Part shown: in pieces, positions 54,185 through 62,909 of the stretch
Numbering within the stretch: the first letter of the stretch is position 1
How the letters are laid out: each line of letters begins with the position of its first letter
Assembly: GCF_947495325.1 (NCBI RefSeq)
Contig: NZ_CANLYK010000001.1
Coordinates: 558,001-622,000, forward strand
Source: an uncultured Allomuricauda sp.
Lineage (GTDB): Bacteria > Bacteroidota > Bacteroidia > Flavobacteriales > Flavobacteriaceae
Length of the DNA stretch: 64,000 nucleotides
Direction: 5' to 3'
Translations under genes and position numbers: made by a program
The notes under the pieces: generated by a model
The model's database searches: none
Told to the model about the DNA's origin: nothing
The model's input: the letters and a program-made list of their open reading frames with translations, nothing else

Positions 54185-55231
54185 TCAGTGACTATTACAC
54201 TCTATTTTATTCTTTTCAATTAAGTTGTCAATAAATTCCAATAGATATGATTGCAAAAAGAGATCTATTTCTTTTCTTATTCTACTTGCAACTTTTGGAT
54301 TTTTACCAACAAAATAACATGCATCACAGACGCTAACAAATGCGGGTAGTTCGAAATTTAAATCGTCCGCGATTTTTGGCAACAGCTTTGAAAAGCCAAA
54401 CTTTTGAATATAGTAGAGGAATTGATCATTTTTGATATTTCCCATTATATCGAATAAAGAATCATTCTTTATATTTCCAATTTCAATGTTTTTCGTAAAT
54501 CCAGCAACAGAACAACACGGGTAAACTTTACCATCATAGTTAATGGTAGGTTGTAACGGTGTTGGACAAGTTCCTACTGGTAATTTTTCATCAGGATACT
54601 CAAAATCTTCGATAGGTCTGGTTAATGCTCTTCCAGCTCGTATAACGGGTGATTCATATACCTTATAATCTTTAAGAAAATCCTCGGTAAAATAATCTTT
54701 CAGTTTCTTACCATTTTTATAATACGCAGAGTGAAGTTCAACTTCTACGTTACACTCTTTTGAAGCGATTAATAAGTTTCTAAAAGTTTCTGCCTTTATA
54801 AATTCAGAATGGGATTCATCAAAACTAGCGAGTATAACTACTAAACCTAGGCTTTTCAATTCATTCAACTTCTTTTTAGCAATTTCAACATCTTTTGCCC
54901 AATAGCCGTTGGTTGCTATTGTGAATGTCATTTCGTAATTATTTAAAATCTTTCCTAATTCTAATAATTCTTTATAATGCAGCATTACTTCCCCACCGGA
55001 AAAACCTATTTGAGTAAATCCATATTCCTTAGCTTCATGAATAACTTTTTCACTTTCTTCAATAGGGATTCTTCCTTTATCCTTTGGGGAACTGAATTTA
55101 CAGCATAGGTCACAGGTTGCGTTACACGTATTTGTTATAAGTAATCCTAAAGTTTTTGTTATTCTTGAATTACCAATCTTTATTGAATGTGCTAAATCAA
55201 ATCCCTGTGGATATATCTCGTTGTAGATCAT
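54185..55231 (-). CDS. radical SAM/SPASM peptide maturase
   Basis: 348 aa from ATG 55231 (a TTG at 55234 is the alternative). The SAM cluster is Cys36, Cys40, Cys43 in NTCNATCDLCC, with an extra Cys44. SGGE (78-81) binds the SAM amino group. A SPASM-like auxiliary cluster region has Cys222, Cys239, Cys240 (INYDGKVYPCC) and Cys302, Cys305 (VCDAC). This layout is that of enzymes that install thioether or carbon-carbon crosslinks in ribosomal peptides. Its 5' end overlaps the precursor-like gene by 35 bases, strong evidence that the two work together. Confidence 0.85.
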   Translation of the reverse strand: MIYNEIYPQGFDLAHSIKIGNSRITKTLGLLITNTCNATCDLCCKFSSPKDKGRIPIEESEKVIHEAKEYGFTQIGFSGGEVMLHYKELLELGKILNNYEMTFTIATNGYWAKDVEIAKKKLNELKSLGLVVILASFDESHSEFIKAETFRNLLIASKECNVEVELHSAYYKNGKKLKDYFTEDFLKDYKVYESPVIRAGRALTRPIEDFEYPDEKLPVGTCPTPLQPTINYDGKVYPCCSVAGFTKNIEIGNIKNDSLFDIMGNIKNDQFLYYIQKFGFSKLLPKIADDLNFELPAFVSVCDACYFVGKNPKVASRIRKEIDLFLQSYLLEFIDNLIEKNKIECNSH

Positions 55232-55463
55232 CAATGGTCTTAAATTTACAGATTACTACTGTCTTAACTAGAATACACCCTTTTTCAAGTTGTTCATTTG
55301 TAATGTCTTCTAAATCAAAATCTAAATCTAGATTAACCACATTACTTTGATCTACTTCCAATCCATTCATTCTTAACGCTTCAAGAGTATCAGTGGCAAG
55401 TTTGGTTCGAAAATTGCCATCCGAGATTACCTTTTGTCTTAGTTCTAATAATTTTTCGTCCAT
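55197..55463 (-). CDS. RiPP precursor-like peptide with nitrile-hydratase-type leader
   Basis: 88 aa. Residues 1-40 match the pattern of nitrile-hydratase-like leader peptides: LLELRQKVISDGNFRTKLATDTLEALRMNGLEVD (a helix with Asp-x-x-F and x-x-A-L-x-x-x-G-hydrophobic-x-hydrophobic). An acidic linker follows (NLDLDFDLEDITNEQLEKG), then a putative core from Cys63 with Cys72 nine residues later and a hydrophobic stretch ILVKTVVI between them. The KG before Cys63 could be a cleavage point. It overlaps the radical SAM gene downstream. No peptidase or exporter gene is adjacent. It could alternatively be a stand-alone small protein. Confidence 0.65.
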   Translation of the reverse strand: MDEKLLELRQKVISDGNFRTKLATDTLEALRMNGLEVDQSNVVNLDLDFDLEDITNEQLEKGCILVKTVVICKFKTIDDLQRDISTGI

Positions 55464-56164
55464 ATTAATACGATTTAAAGTGTAAATAATTAAAAAATTG
55501 CTATTCTGAAATCAGTTAATTTTCTTAGTTGCGATTATTCTTTAAATGACCAACTTTAAAATATTTTAGTCAATACCCATTAATAGGTATATATTAAATT
55601 AGTTAATGGGGGAAGTGATTTGTAGGAAGTCAATACTTTGGAGTATTTAAATATAGAAATTGAAATCAAAAAATCATTGTAGAAAAACCTTAGAAATTCT
55701 GGGGATTTTCTACTATTTCAAGGTGTTTTTAGCAGTTTTTATTAACAATCTAGATTTTAGGCCATTCCATACACTTTCACCTCCCCCACTCTGCGGGTTC
55801 GGCAAAAAAGCATTCCATTACCTTTTCAAAGAAGTTTTTAGTAGAAATTTTTCAGGAAGTCCGATGCAAACTTTCGCTTTTACCAAAGCTCAAGTTACAT
55901 AACGCAAGAACATTATGTTTCAAAAAAGAAACATAATTTGACGTTATATCAAATAGCGATAAGTTATAAGTTATTTCAGCGAATTCCTATGCCAAATTGT
56001 GATGCCGCTAAGAATCTGTATGTGTAACAAAAGTGATTGCCAATAGTAGACAATCACTTTTGTTAATTATAAAATAGGTTGGTAAATTATAGTTGATTCC
56101 CATACTATGATTTAATACAATCTTTAATGTATTGATTGAATAGTTTAAATGAATTAGTCTGAAT
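55464..56164. repeat. intergenic region with hairpin repeat, copy B
   Basis: 701 bases. The repeat spans about 55770-55950; its core at 55868-55905 has the same ACTTTCGCTTTT-ACC-AAAGCTCAAGT hairpin and ACATAACGC as copy A. It continues into a perfect 10-bp hairpin ATTATGTTTC (55912-55921)/GAAACATAAT (55928-55937) and CATAATTTGACGTTAT, which resembles copy C. The precursor promoter must lie in 55464-55560; no consensus pair was convincing. 55950-56164 shows nothing. Confidence 0.6.
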
Positions 56165-56668
56165 TTAACTTTCTTCTTTCTTTAAAGGAGAATGGTGCTC
56201 GGCAACAATTTTCCATCCGTCACTTGTTTTTAAGAATAGCAAGGATATTTGGTCATTTACCACGACAAGGTCTTCACCGAATTTTAAATGAAAATCAGAA
56301 TGAAAGGTTACGTTAGCGACTTCACCATAGACAGCTATTTGCAGGTCTCTAGAATCAAATTTCACAACTTCGGTAAGTGCACCGAAAACTTCACGTTCAT
56401 AGGTCTCATTACCTGCACTACCAACACGGGGTTCTCCCTTATTAAATTCGGTGAACTTTGGGCTGTAGGCGTGAAGGGAAATCAACTTATCCATATCGCC
56501 GTCTTTAAGACTTTGTGCAATTGTGCCGATGGTTTCCATTATTTCTTGTTTTGATTCAGGAAATTCATCGTTTAATAAATCTACGGGTGCCATTTCTGAT
56601 TGTGCCGTGCAACTTGTTGTGAAAAGCGCCAATACCATCATACTAACTAGTGTTACTTTTGATTTCAT
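56165..56668 (-). CDS. SnoaL/NTF2-like lipoprotein
   Basis: 167 aa, lipobox TTSC. Cone-shaped NTF2-like fold with a first helix pair (IMETIGTIAQSLKDGDMDKLISLHAYSPKFTEF), then strands ending DGWKIVAEHHSPL, which is typical of the DUF4440/SnoaL_3 group. Such proteins bind small ligands or act as isomerases; no catalytic residues can be assigned. It lies 194 bases downstream of the AraC-TPR regulator gene on the same strand and may be its target. Confidence 0.8.
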   Translation of the reverse strand: MKSKVTLVSMMVLALFTTSCTAQSEMAPVDLLNDEFPESKQEIMETIGTIAQSLKDGDMDKLISLHAYSPKFTEFNKGEPRVGSAGNETYEREVFGALTEVVKFDSRDLQIAVYGEVANVTFHSDFHLKFGEDLVVVNDQISLLFLKTSDGWKIVAEHHSPLKKEES

Positions 56669-56862
56669 AAGAATTGATTTTAGTGATTATTTTTTAATTG
56701 AAGCGCAAGCGTATTTGGCACCTCACATTTGAATAATCCAAAGATGGAAATAAGGGATAGACGCTACCTAACAATCATGTGGCAAGCTTGTTAAGCTTTT
56801 GTCCATGAATTTAAATTATGATGCAGAATCTTTAAATGATGTTGAAAAGATAATTTGAAGGT

Positions 56863-58872
56863 TTAATTTTCTGAAGAGGTTTTAATCGGTATTCCGATAC
56901 TGGAAAACCCAACTTTTTCATAGAGATCTTTGTAGCGTGGATCTTTTCTAATTGGGGCTAACAAAGGTTCTTCTCTTAGCCAAGTCATTTCTACCTCATG
57001 TCTGTCATAGGATTTTTGGAGCCAATCAAGAGCTTTTTCATAATCCTTTACAGTACAATAGTACATCGCCAAAAACCAAGCGGGGCTGCCTGATGAATTT
57101 GCAAAGTAACTGGTGTATAGTTCTGTCAAATGGGTGCTGGTAAGTTCAGAATCGCCATCCATTTGAGCATATACAGCATTCAACCACATCAATATGGGTG
57201 GGTAATCTGAAAATTGCGATAATATTTTTCCAAGTTGAACCTTTGACTTTTCATATTCGCCTAGGTAGTAATACAGTTTTGCAGACTCTCGTAAATAAAA
57301 CCAGTTGCCGTTATACAGTGGGTCCGTTTGGGTTAATAATTCCCTAGCTTCATTAGCAGAACCCAAATAAAACATTGCCTCTGCTCTAAAAAACGGATAA
57401 AATACATTTGAAGGGTCATTGATGCTAAAACGTTCAACTGCCTTAAGGGTTTCTTCAGGTCTTCCGGTTTTAATGGGATAATCAAGTGAAATAACAGACG
57501 GCTTGTCATTTACAGAATTGCTCACTATATTTTTATAAGACTGTTCTACAAGTTCAAAATTCCAATCATAAAAAAACCTTCCTGTATTAAGTTCTTCGGC
57601 TACTCGTTGATTGTCTGGTTCTATTTTCAGAGCTTGTTGTAGTAATACCTTTGCATTACTCCAAGCCATTTGCTGATCATAAAAACCCCAAACTGATCCG
57701 CCCATATGCCAAACATTAGCCATGTCTATATAAGGTTCTACAAAAATCGAATCTGCTGCAATTGCCTTTTCATAAAGGTTGATAGCATTTGAATATGATA
57801 GTTCGTTTCCTTTTTGCTTTTGAAACTCTCCTTGAAGATAATAGGAATATGCTTGTTTACTTTTAGTTGGTATTTTTTTAATAGCGACCAACTCGTTTTC
57901 AGAGATGGTAGCCTTCATATTTCTGGCAACTGCCTCGACCACTTCGGCCTGCATTTCAAAAATTTCGTCGCTTTTCCATTCCCTCGTGTATTCTTCGGAC
58001 CAAAGATGCACATTGGAACGGCCATGAATCAATTGTAGATTAATTTTGATTTTATTCCCGGAAAGTTGAAGATTTCCTTGAAGAAGATTCGCAACACCTA
58101 ACTCCTTGGCGATTTCATTGATAGGTTTTTCTGTCGACTTGTATTGTAACGCTGAAGTAAACGGAATCACTTTTTCAATAGCGTTAACCTTTGTAAGTCT
58201 TGAGGTCACCGCATCGGTCATACCATCTGAAATATATTCCAAATCGGGGTCGCCTGTCCAGTTTTTAAAAGGTAGAATGACTATCGATTTTTCATTAATA
58301 GCATTATTTTCATACGTTTGAACCGATTCACTGGCAGAAGTGTTGTAAATATAGAAAGCAGCGATGGCACCGAATATGAGAAGTGTTGCAAGAATCAGGA
58401 TATTCTTGAAACCATTTTTTTTAGATTTTGATACAGCCGTTTCAGTATTTAAATCACGCTCTTTTTTCGAAGTGTAACTTTCGCTGTGTTCTTCGATTTC
58501 AGCGGGAATTCTTGATTTAACTTCACCAGGGGTATATCCATGGAATTTATGGAAAGAGGTATTGAAATAAGTCGCACTGCTAAAGCCAACTCGGTAAGCA
58601 ACTTCTGAAGCCGTTACGTCTTCTAGCCTCAGAATTTCTATGGCTCTTTTTAATCGATACTCTCTGATAAATTGGCTTGTCGAGATACCAAGTTGTTTGT
58701 GTAATTTCCGATGAAGACTAGATCGGCTCATACCGACCGCTTGTGCAAGACTATCAACTCCGAATTGGTCGTTATTTAGATTAGACTCAATTTCTTTGGT
58801 CAGTCTGTCAATCAATGTTTCCCGTGTTGTTTTTTTTTGGGAATCATTTGATTGATTGTTGTCAGTGCTCAT
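56863..58872 (-). CDS. AraC-type regulator with membrane span and TPR domain
   Basis: 669 aa. Residues ~20-122 are an AraC double helix-turn-helix (VDSLAQAVGMSRSSLHRKLHKQLG; TASEVAYRVGFSSATYFNTSFHKFHGYTPGEV). A single membrane segment lies at ~157-177 (NILILATLLIFGAIAAFYIY). Residues ~190-330 form the FlgO/TolB-N-like domain (SIVILPFKNWTGDPDLEYISDGMTDAVTSRL) seen in cyclase-regulator proteins. TPR repeats extend from ~335 to 650. This Bacteroidota layout puts the DNA-binding domain in the cytoplasm and a TPR sensor outside. Signal and targets unknown; the SnoaL-like gene downstream is a candidate. Confidence 0.87.
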   Translation of the reverse strand: MSTDNNQSNDSQKKTTRETLIDRLTKEIESNLNNDQFGVDSLAQAVGMSRSSLHRKLHKQLGISTSQFIREYRLKRAIEILRLEDVTASEVAYRVGFSSATYFNTSFHKFHGYTPGEVKSRIPAEIEEHSESYTSKKERDLNTETAVSKSKKNGFKNILILATLLIFGAIAAFYIYNTSASESVQTYENNAINEKSIVILPFKNWTGDPDLEYISDGMTDAVTSRLTKVNAIEKVIPFTSALQYKSTEKPINEIAKELGVANLLQGNLQLSGNKIKINLQLIHGRSNVHLWSEEYTREWKSDEIFEMQAEVVEAVARNMKATISENELVAIKKIPTKSKQAYSYYLQGEFQKQKGNELSYSNAINLYEKAIAADSIFVEPYIDMANVWHMGGSVWGFYDQQMAWSNAKVLLQQALKIEPDNQRVAEELNTGRFFYDWNFELVEQSYKNIVSNSVNDKPSVISLDYPIKTGRPEETLKAVERFSINDPSNVFYPFFRAEAMFYLGSANEARELLTQTDPLYNGNWFYLRESAKLYYYLGEYEKSKVQLGKILSQFSDYPPILMWLNAVYAQMDGDSELTSTHLTELYTSYFANSSGSPAWFLAMYYCTVKDYEKALDWLQKSYDRHEVEMTWLREEPLLAPIRKDPRYKDLYEKVGFSSIGIPIKTSSEN

Positions 58873-59291
58873 TTAGATATTAAAATTTCTTCTGGGGAAG
58901 TAATCCAAATTACAGAATTTCAAAAGAATTTGTTTGAAAAAATCAAAACATTTTGATACTGGTCAATTTATTCCCATTTTTGGGAAGAAACTTTTTTGAA
59001 GAAAAATTTAAAGAAAGTGAAGTGCCAAATACTTTGCTTTACCAAAGCAAAGTTACATAACGCAGAACATTATGATACATTTTATATTATGCATAATTCG
59101 ACATTATGCAAAATTGCTTTGATTGTCGTTTTTTACTGCAAAATACTTACAGATGATTCATTTGCCTGTGCAAACAATGGAAAGAGTAATTAGTTCAGCT
59201 GTTTTTTATCTATTCCTTAAGTTTTAATTACACAATCTTTAACGGTAATTGGTTTTTGTAAAGATATTTTTGTCTTCCATCAATCAAATAT
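58873..59291. repeat. intergenic region with hairpin repeat, copy C
   Basis: The core at 59031-59063 holds a perfect 10-bp hairpin ACTTTGCTTT-ACC-AAAGCAAAGT followed by ACATAACGC, the same plan as copies A and B but with compensating changes that keep the stem paired. Downstream come AGAACATTATG and CATAATTCGACATTATGC, matching copy B. The repeat spans about 58985-59115. The rest contains no recognised feature; the promoter of the gene at 59292 must lie in it. Confidence 0.6.
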
Positions 59292-59939
59292 ATGAGACGT
59301 AAATTACGGTTACTCTTACTTTGTCTATTCCTATTCACCATCTTTAGCTACGGGCAAATCAAATCAAAAAGCCAAACGACAAACACCGAACTCCCAGAAT
59401 CTTTTTTGGACAGAACTGAATTTAAAGTGGGGTTTGTGGGTACTGTGTTTTGGAGCAATGGCCTGTCAGTAGGCGCAGAATACCTATGGAAAGAAAACGA
59501 AAAAACGAAAACCCGTAACGATAAAGAGCGAACCAATACCCATCAGTTCCTATTTAATGGAAATTTGGGGTTTGTAACTAACTTTTCATCAAAAACGGAT
59601 ACTGGGGCCTACACTAATTTTGGACTTACTTGGCGCCGTACCAATAAAAAGGGAAAACAGTTTAGCATAGAACTTAATCCTTTGGGATATTATCGTTCTT
59701 TTTTACCAGAGACCTACGAGGTCAATGGTGATTCGGTCGATAAGGTTTTCTTGCCAGGACGCGGATATTATGCGCCCTCATTATCTATTGGAATAGGCAA
59801 ACAGCGCAAAGGCAAAGTACGTTCTGGAAGCTATTTCAATATCAACTACACTATGAGAACACCATACAATTCCGGAGCCTTGCCTACCTTTTCGTTGCAA
59901 TATGGTTTCCGGTTCAATTTTAAAAATAAAAAACAATGA
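59292..59939 (+). CDS. hypothetical outer-membrane-type beta-barrel protein
   Basis: 215 aa with a signal peptide (LLLLCLFLFTIFSYGQ). The mature chain shows barrel-like alternation and many aromatics (FKVGFVGTVFWSNGLSVGAEYLW, TFSLQYGFRFNFKN at the C-terminus, ending near an aromatic). No family recognised. Its TGA overlaps the ATG of the next gene (ATGA), so the two are translated together. Confidence 0.7.
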   Translation: MRRKLRLLLLCLFLFTIFSYGQIKSKSQTTNTELPESFLDRTEFKVGFVGTVFWSNGLSVGAEYLWKENEKTKTRNDKERTNTHQFLFNGNLGFVTNFSSKTDTGAYTNFGLTWRRTNKKGKQFSIELNPLGYYRSFLPETYEVNGDSVDKVFLPGRGYYAPSLSIGIGKQRKGKVRSGSYFNINYTMRTPYNSGALPTFSLQYGFRFNFKNKKQ

Positions 59940-60979
59940 AGCGACCACTTGCCTATACCATCAAAATAGGATTTCTGGCAATAGCCACATTGTTGGTCAA
60001 TGCCTGTTCGAACGACCATACCCTAAGTAATCTTGATGCTACAGTTTTTGTACGTCATAAAGGTGCCGATATGCCAGCCTATATCAAGGGGAATGCTAAT
60101 GAAAAGATATTCCTTATTACCTTACATGGTGGTCCGGGCGGTTTAGGATTAGGTTTTAGAGGAAATGCATTTAATCAGATAGAAGATAACTATGGTGTGG
60201 TATATTTTGACCAACGAGGTTCTGGAATGTCACAGGGAAATTATTCAGAAGATGATGTTACGATTGATGTAATGGCCGAGGATGTACTCGCCTTGGTTAA
60301 AGTTATAAAGCGTATTTATGGTAATGATTCTCGGTTCTTTTTATTGGGACATAGCTGGGGAGGCGCATTGGGCCCGGCTACCTTATTGAAAGACCAAAGT
60401 GAATTTTTGGGCTGGATCAATGTGGATGGCAGCCACAACCCAAAAGACCTTTATTTTGAGTACATACGAAACTTTGAGCGCGTAGCAGCCGCTCAAATTG
60501 AGCTTGGAAATAGTGTTCCCTTTTGGGAGTCGGTTTATGATGAACTGGATAAGGTAGATGCGGATGAAGTGAGTCTTGACGATTTTGCCATTTTGAATAC
60601 CCTTGCGTTTGATGCTGAAGAATATCTGAATGATGACGGAATAATTAACAATGCAGAAAATGGAAACGTTAAGGTTTCGGATTATAATGTACTCACTTTT
60701 ATCTGGAACTTATTAAAAATTCAATCCATCTTGGACGAAGATATCATTGGCGAATTGTCTTTCACTGAAAGACTTTCAGAGATTACCATTCCTTCTTTGA
60801 TTCTTTGGGGAAGGCATGATATGGTCGTTCCAGAATTCTATGCCCAAGAAGCTTTTGATAATTTAGGTTCCAGCGAAAAAAAGTTTGTGTTTTTTGAAGG
60901 ATCTGGACACGCACCCATGTTCACTGAACCAAACCAGTTTGCAGAGGAAGTGATACAATTTATGAATCAAAACAAATAG
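59936..60979 (+). CDS. alpha/beta hydrolase, prolyl-aminopeptidase-like, lipoprotein
   Basis: 347 aa with signal peptide and lipobox (LLVNAC). Peptidase family S33-like: oxyanion HGGPGGLGLG, DQRGSGMSQGN, nucleophile elbow LLGHSWGGALGP, Asp in LWGRHDMVVPE and His in GSGHAPMF. The HGGPGG and DQRGSG blocks are the marks of prolyl iminopeptidase relatives, but the cap domain differs, so other small amides or esters are possible. Translationally coupled to the barrel protein before it. Confidence 0.87.
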   Translation: MKRPLAYTIKIGFLAIATLLVNACSNDHTLSNLDATVFVRHKGADMPAYIKGNANEKIFLITLHGGPGGLGLGFRGNAFNQIEDNYGVVYFDQRGSGMSQGNYSEDDVTIDVMAEDVLALVKVIKRIYGNDSRFFLLGHSWGGALGPATLLKDQSEFLGWINVDGSHNPKDLYFEYIRNFERVAAAQIELGNSVPFWESVYDELDKVDADEVSLDDFAILNTLAFDAEEYLNDDGIINNAENGNVKVSDYNVLTFIWNLLKIQSILDEDIIGELSFTERLSEITIPSLILWGRHDMVVPEFYAQEAFDNLGSSEKKFVFFEGSGHAPMFTEPNQFAEEVIQFMNQNK

Positions 60980-61077
60980 TGCAATACCGTTTCCGTTCGA
61001 TATACTTTTACCTCCCTTCTATCATCTAGTTTGTCAAGAATGGTTTTTTCTTCATTATTTTCAAATAAAGTTGGGCG

Positions 61078-62589
61078 CTATTGTTCAGGTACCAAGCGTA
61101 TAAGTCTACCGGGACCCTCTACTACAATGTACAGATACCCATCGCTGCCCATTTCAGCGTCACGCACCCTGCCTATACCATCCACCAGCGTTTCATGGCC
61201 AATAACCTCGTTGCCATTCATCTTTAAACGATGGAGGTATTCGAATTTGAGTGAGCTGACGAACAGGTCATTTCTCCAATTTCCATAAAAATTGCCAGAC
61301 ACAAATGTCATTCCACAAGGTGCAATAGATGGAGTCCAGTAGTACACGGGTTGTTCCATACCAGCCAATGCAGTAAGGTCTGTAAATATGGTGCCATCAT
61401 AATTGATACCGTATGAAATAACCGGCCAACCATTGTTGTTCCCAGCTTCCAAAATATTGATCTCATCACCGCCCTGAGGCCCATGCTCACCTTCCCAAAG
61501 CGCTCCGGTTTCCGGATGCAAGCTCATGCCTTGGGGATTACGTGTGCCGTAGGTGAAAATTGAATTGACTGCTCCTGCTGTATTATAAAATGGATTATCG
61601 GTAGGAACTTGACCATCGTCATGGATACGGTGTATTTTTCCGATAGCATTGTCCAATTCCTGAGGGTAAACCTCTCTAAATCCTCGATCACCCACAGAAA
61701 CATATAGGTAGCCATCGTTATCAAATTCTAGTCTTGAGCCATAGTGGTGGGTACTACCAAGATACGGAAGTGCCGTAAATATGTTCTCCACTTGAACCAA
61801 GTTGTTGCCCTCTAACCTACCCCTTGCCACTGCAGTGGTCCGCTCGGATGCATTATTGGGGTTACCCCGGGAATAGGATAGATACACAAATGCATTGTTT
61901 TCAAAATCTGGATGTATCAGTACATCCAACAGTCCCCCCTGCCCTTGTGAAACCACAGCTGGGACGCCGGTAATTGCTGTCAATTGCTTGTCATTATTAA
62001 CCAAAAATAGCCCTCCCCCACGCTCGGTCACTAAAATTTCGCCAGTGGGCAATTGTGCTATCCCCCATGGAATGCCAGGAATCTCATCGGTTAGGGTTTC
62101 CAGTCGGAATGTAAGGTCATCGGATGAGATTAAGCCTGATAAATCGGGGTTCTCTTCCTCCAACATCGCTTTGGTTTTCCCATCAATCTCGGTAAGTATA
62201 AAAGTGGTCAAATCCTCGATTGCTTGCGGACTTAAAGCAGACCCGTATGCTGGCATACCATTGCTCGCGTACCCATCGGTTATGGAGTTCATGACATCGT
62301 CCTGAGCATTGCCGTAGGTCCACTCGCGTTCAACAAATGAGCCAAGGTCTTGTCCATGGCAACCTCCACAGTTGTTTCTATAATTGAGAGCAGCATCTCC
62401 TGAATCCACAATTTCATTGCCTGGATCAATTTCTTCTTCAGACGACACAGGTTCCAGTGAATTGTTACAGCTCAATAGAATGGACAAAAGAAACAACAAT
62501 ACCAATTTCGGTGTTGTCTCTAACCATTGGTAAGCGTTCTTTATTGGTAAAGCTATCTTGGAAAACAGATTTGAGGTGTGTGTGGCCAT
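61078..62589 (-). CDS. cytochrome c fused to PQQ-dependent sugar dehydrogenase
   Basis: 503 aa from ATG 62589 (an upstream GTG at 62607 is possible). Signal/anchor with lipobox-like LLSC, then a class I cytochrome c domain (heme motif CGGCH, axial Met in NGMPAYG), then a six-bladed aldose sugar dehydrogenase beta-propeller (residues ~150-500) with STHHYGSRLEFDNDGYLYVSVGDRG, GTRNPQGMSLHP and EGEHGPQGGDEIN. It oxidises aldoses in the periplasm with pyrroloquinoline quinone as cofactor and passes electrons through its own heme. No pqq synthesis genes are in the window. A 28-bp palindrome lies 27 bases upstream. Confidence 0.9.
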   Translation of the reverse strand: MATHTSNLFSKIALPIKNAYQWLETTPKLVLLFLLSILLSCNNSLEPVSSEEEIDPGNEIVDSGDAALNYRNNCGGCHGQDLGSFVEREWTYGNAQDDVMNSITDGYASNGMPAYGSALSPQAIEDLTTFILTEIDGKTKAMLEEENPDLSGLISSDDLTFRLETLTDEIPGIPWGIAQLPTGEILVTERGGGLFLVNNDKQLTAITGVPAVVSQGQGGLLDVLIHPDFENNAFVYLSYSRGNPNNASERTTAVARGRLEGNNLVQVENIFTALPYLGSTHHYGSRLEFDNDGYLYVSVGDRGFREVYPQELDNAIGKIHRIHDDGQVPTDNPFYNTAGAVNSIFTYGTRNPQGMSLHPETGALWEGEHGPQGGDEINILEAGNNNGWPVISYGINYDGTIFTDLTALAGMEQPVYYWTPSIAPCGMTFVSGNFYGNWRNDLFVSSLKFEYLHRLKMNGNEVIGHETLVDGIGRVRDAEMGSDGYLYIVVEGPGRLIRLVPEQ

Positions 62590-62615
62590 AATTATCCATT
62601 TTAGCACTTAGTGTA

Positions 62616-62643
62616 TCAACGTTACATATATATGTAACGTTGA
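62616..62643. promoter_or_regulatory. perfect 28-bp palindrome upstream of the sugar dehydrogenase gene
   Basis: Each 14-base half reads TCAACGTTACATAT toward the centre; all 28 positions are symmetric. It lies 27 bases before the proposed ATG. It could be an operator for a dimeric regulator or fold into a hairpin in the 5' leader. No T run follows in either direction, which argues against a terminator. Confidence 0.6.
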
Positions 62644-62909
62644 CAATTAAAATAAAGTATTGGGTTGGGAAGTCGAAATAGCATTGGTTATCAGCAGATT
62701 ACTGCCAAATTCTTGTTCAATTTCGCTATAAAGTAACCTTTAAAAGTTTGGACAAGACCATTTTTATGTTCCACTTTCTTCCCGTGGATAACTTTTCAGA
62801 TTTGGAAAGACAAAATTGCTAATGAAGTAGGGGTTCACAAAGGTTTCATCGATACTGAAAAACCAAACACATTTCATTAATCTCCTAATTATTATTGTAT
62901 GGAGTGCTA

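Noticed and set aside
55660..55902. An 80-codon plus-strand frame upstream of the precursor gene
   Set aside because: More than half of it is hairpin repeat copy B, and its translation changes with the repeat sequence.
49418..59291. A CRISPR array among the repeats
   Set aside because: The repeats are few, kilobases apart and imperfect; there are no regular spacers and no cas genes.
62654..62909. Search for a gene between the palindrome and the LytTR regulator
   Set aside because: Only frames shorter than 20-30 codons without recognisable features were found.
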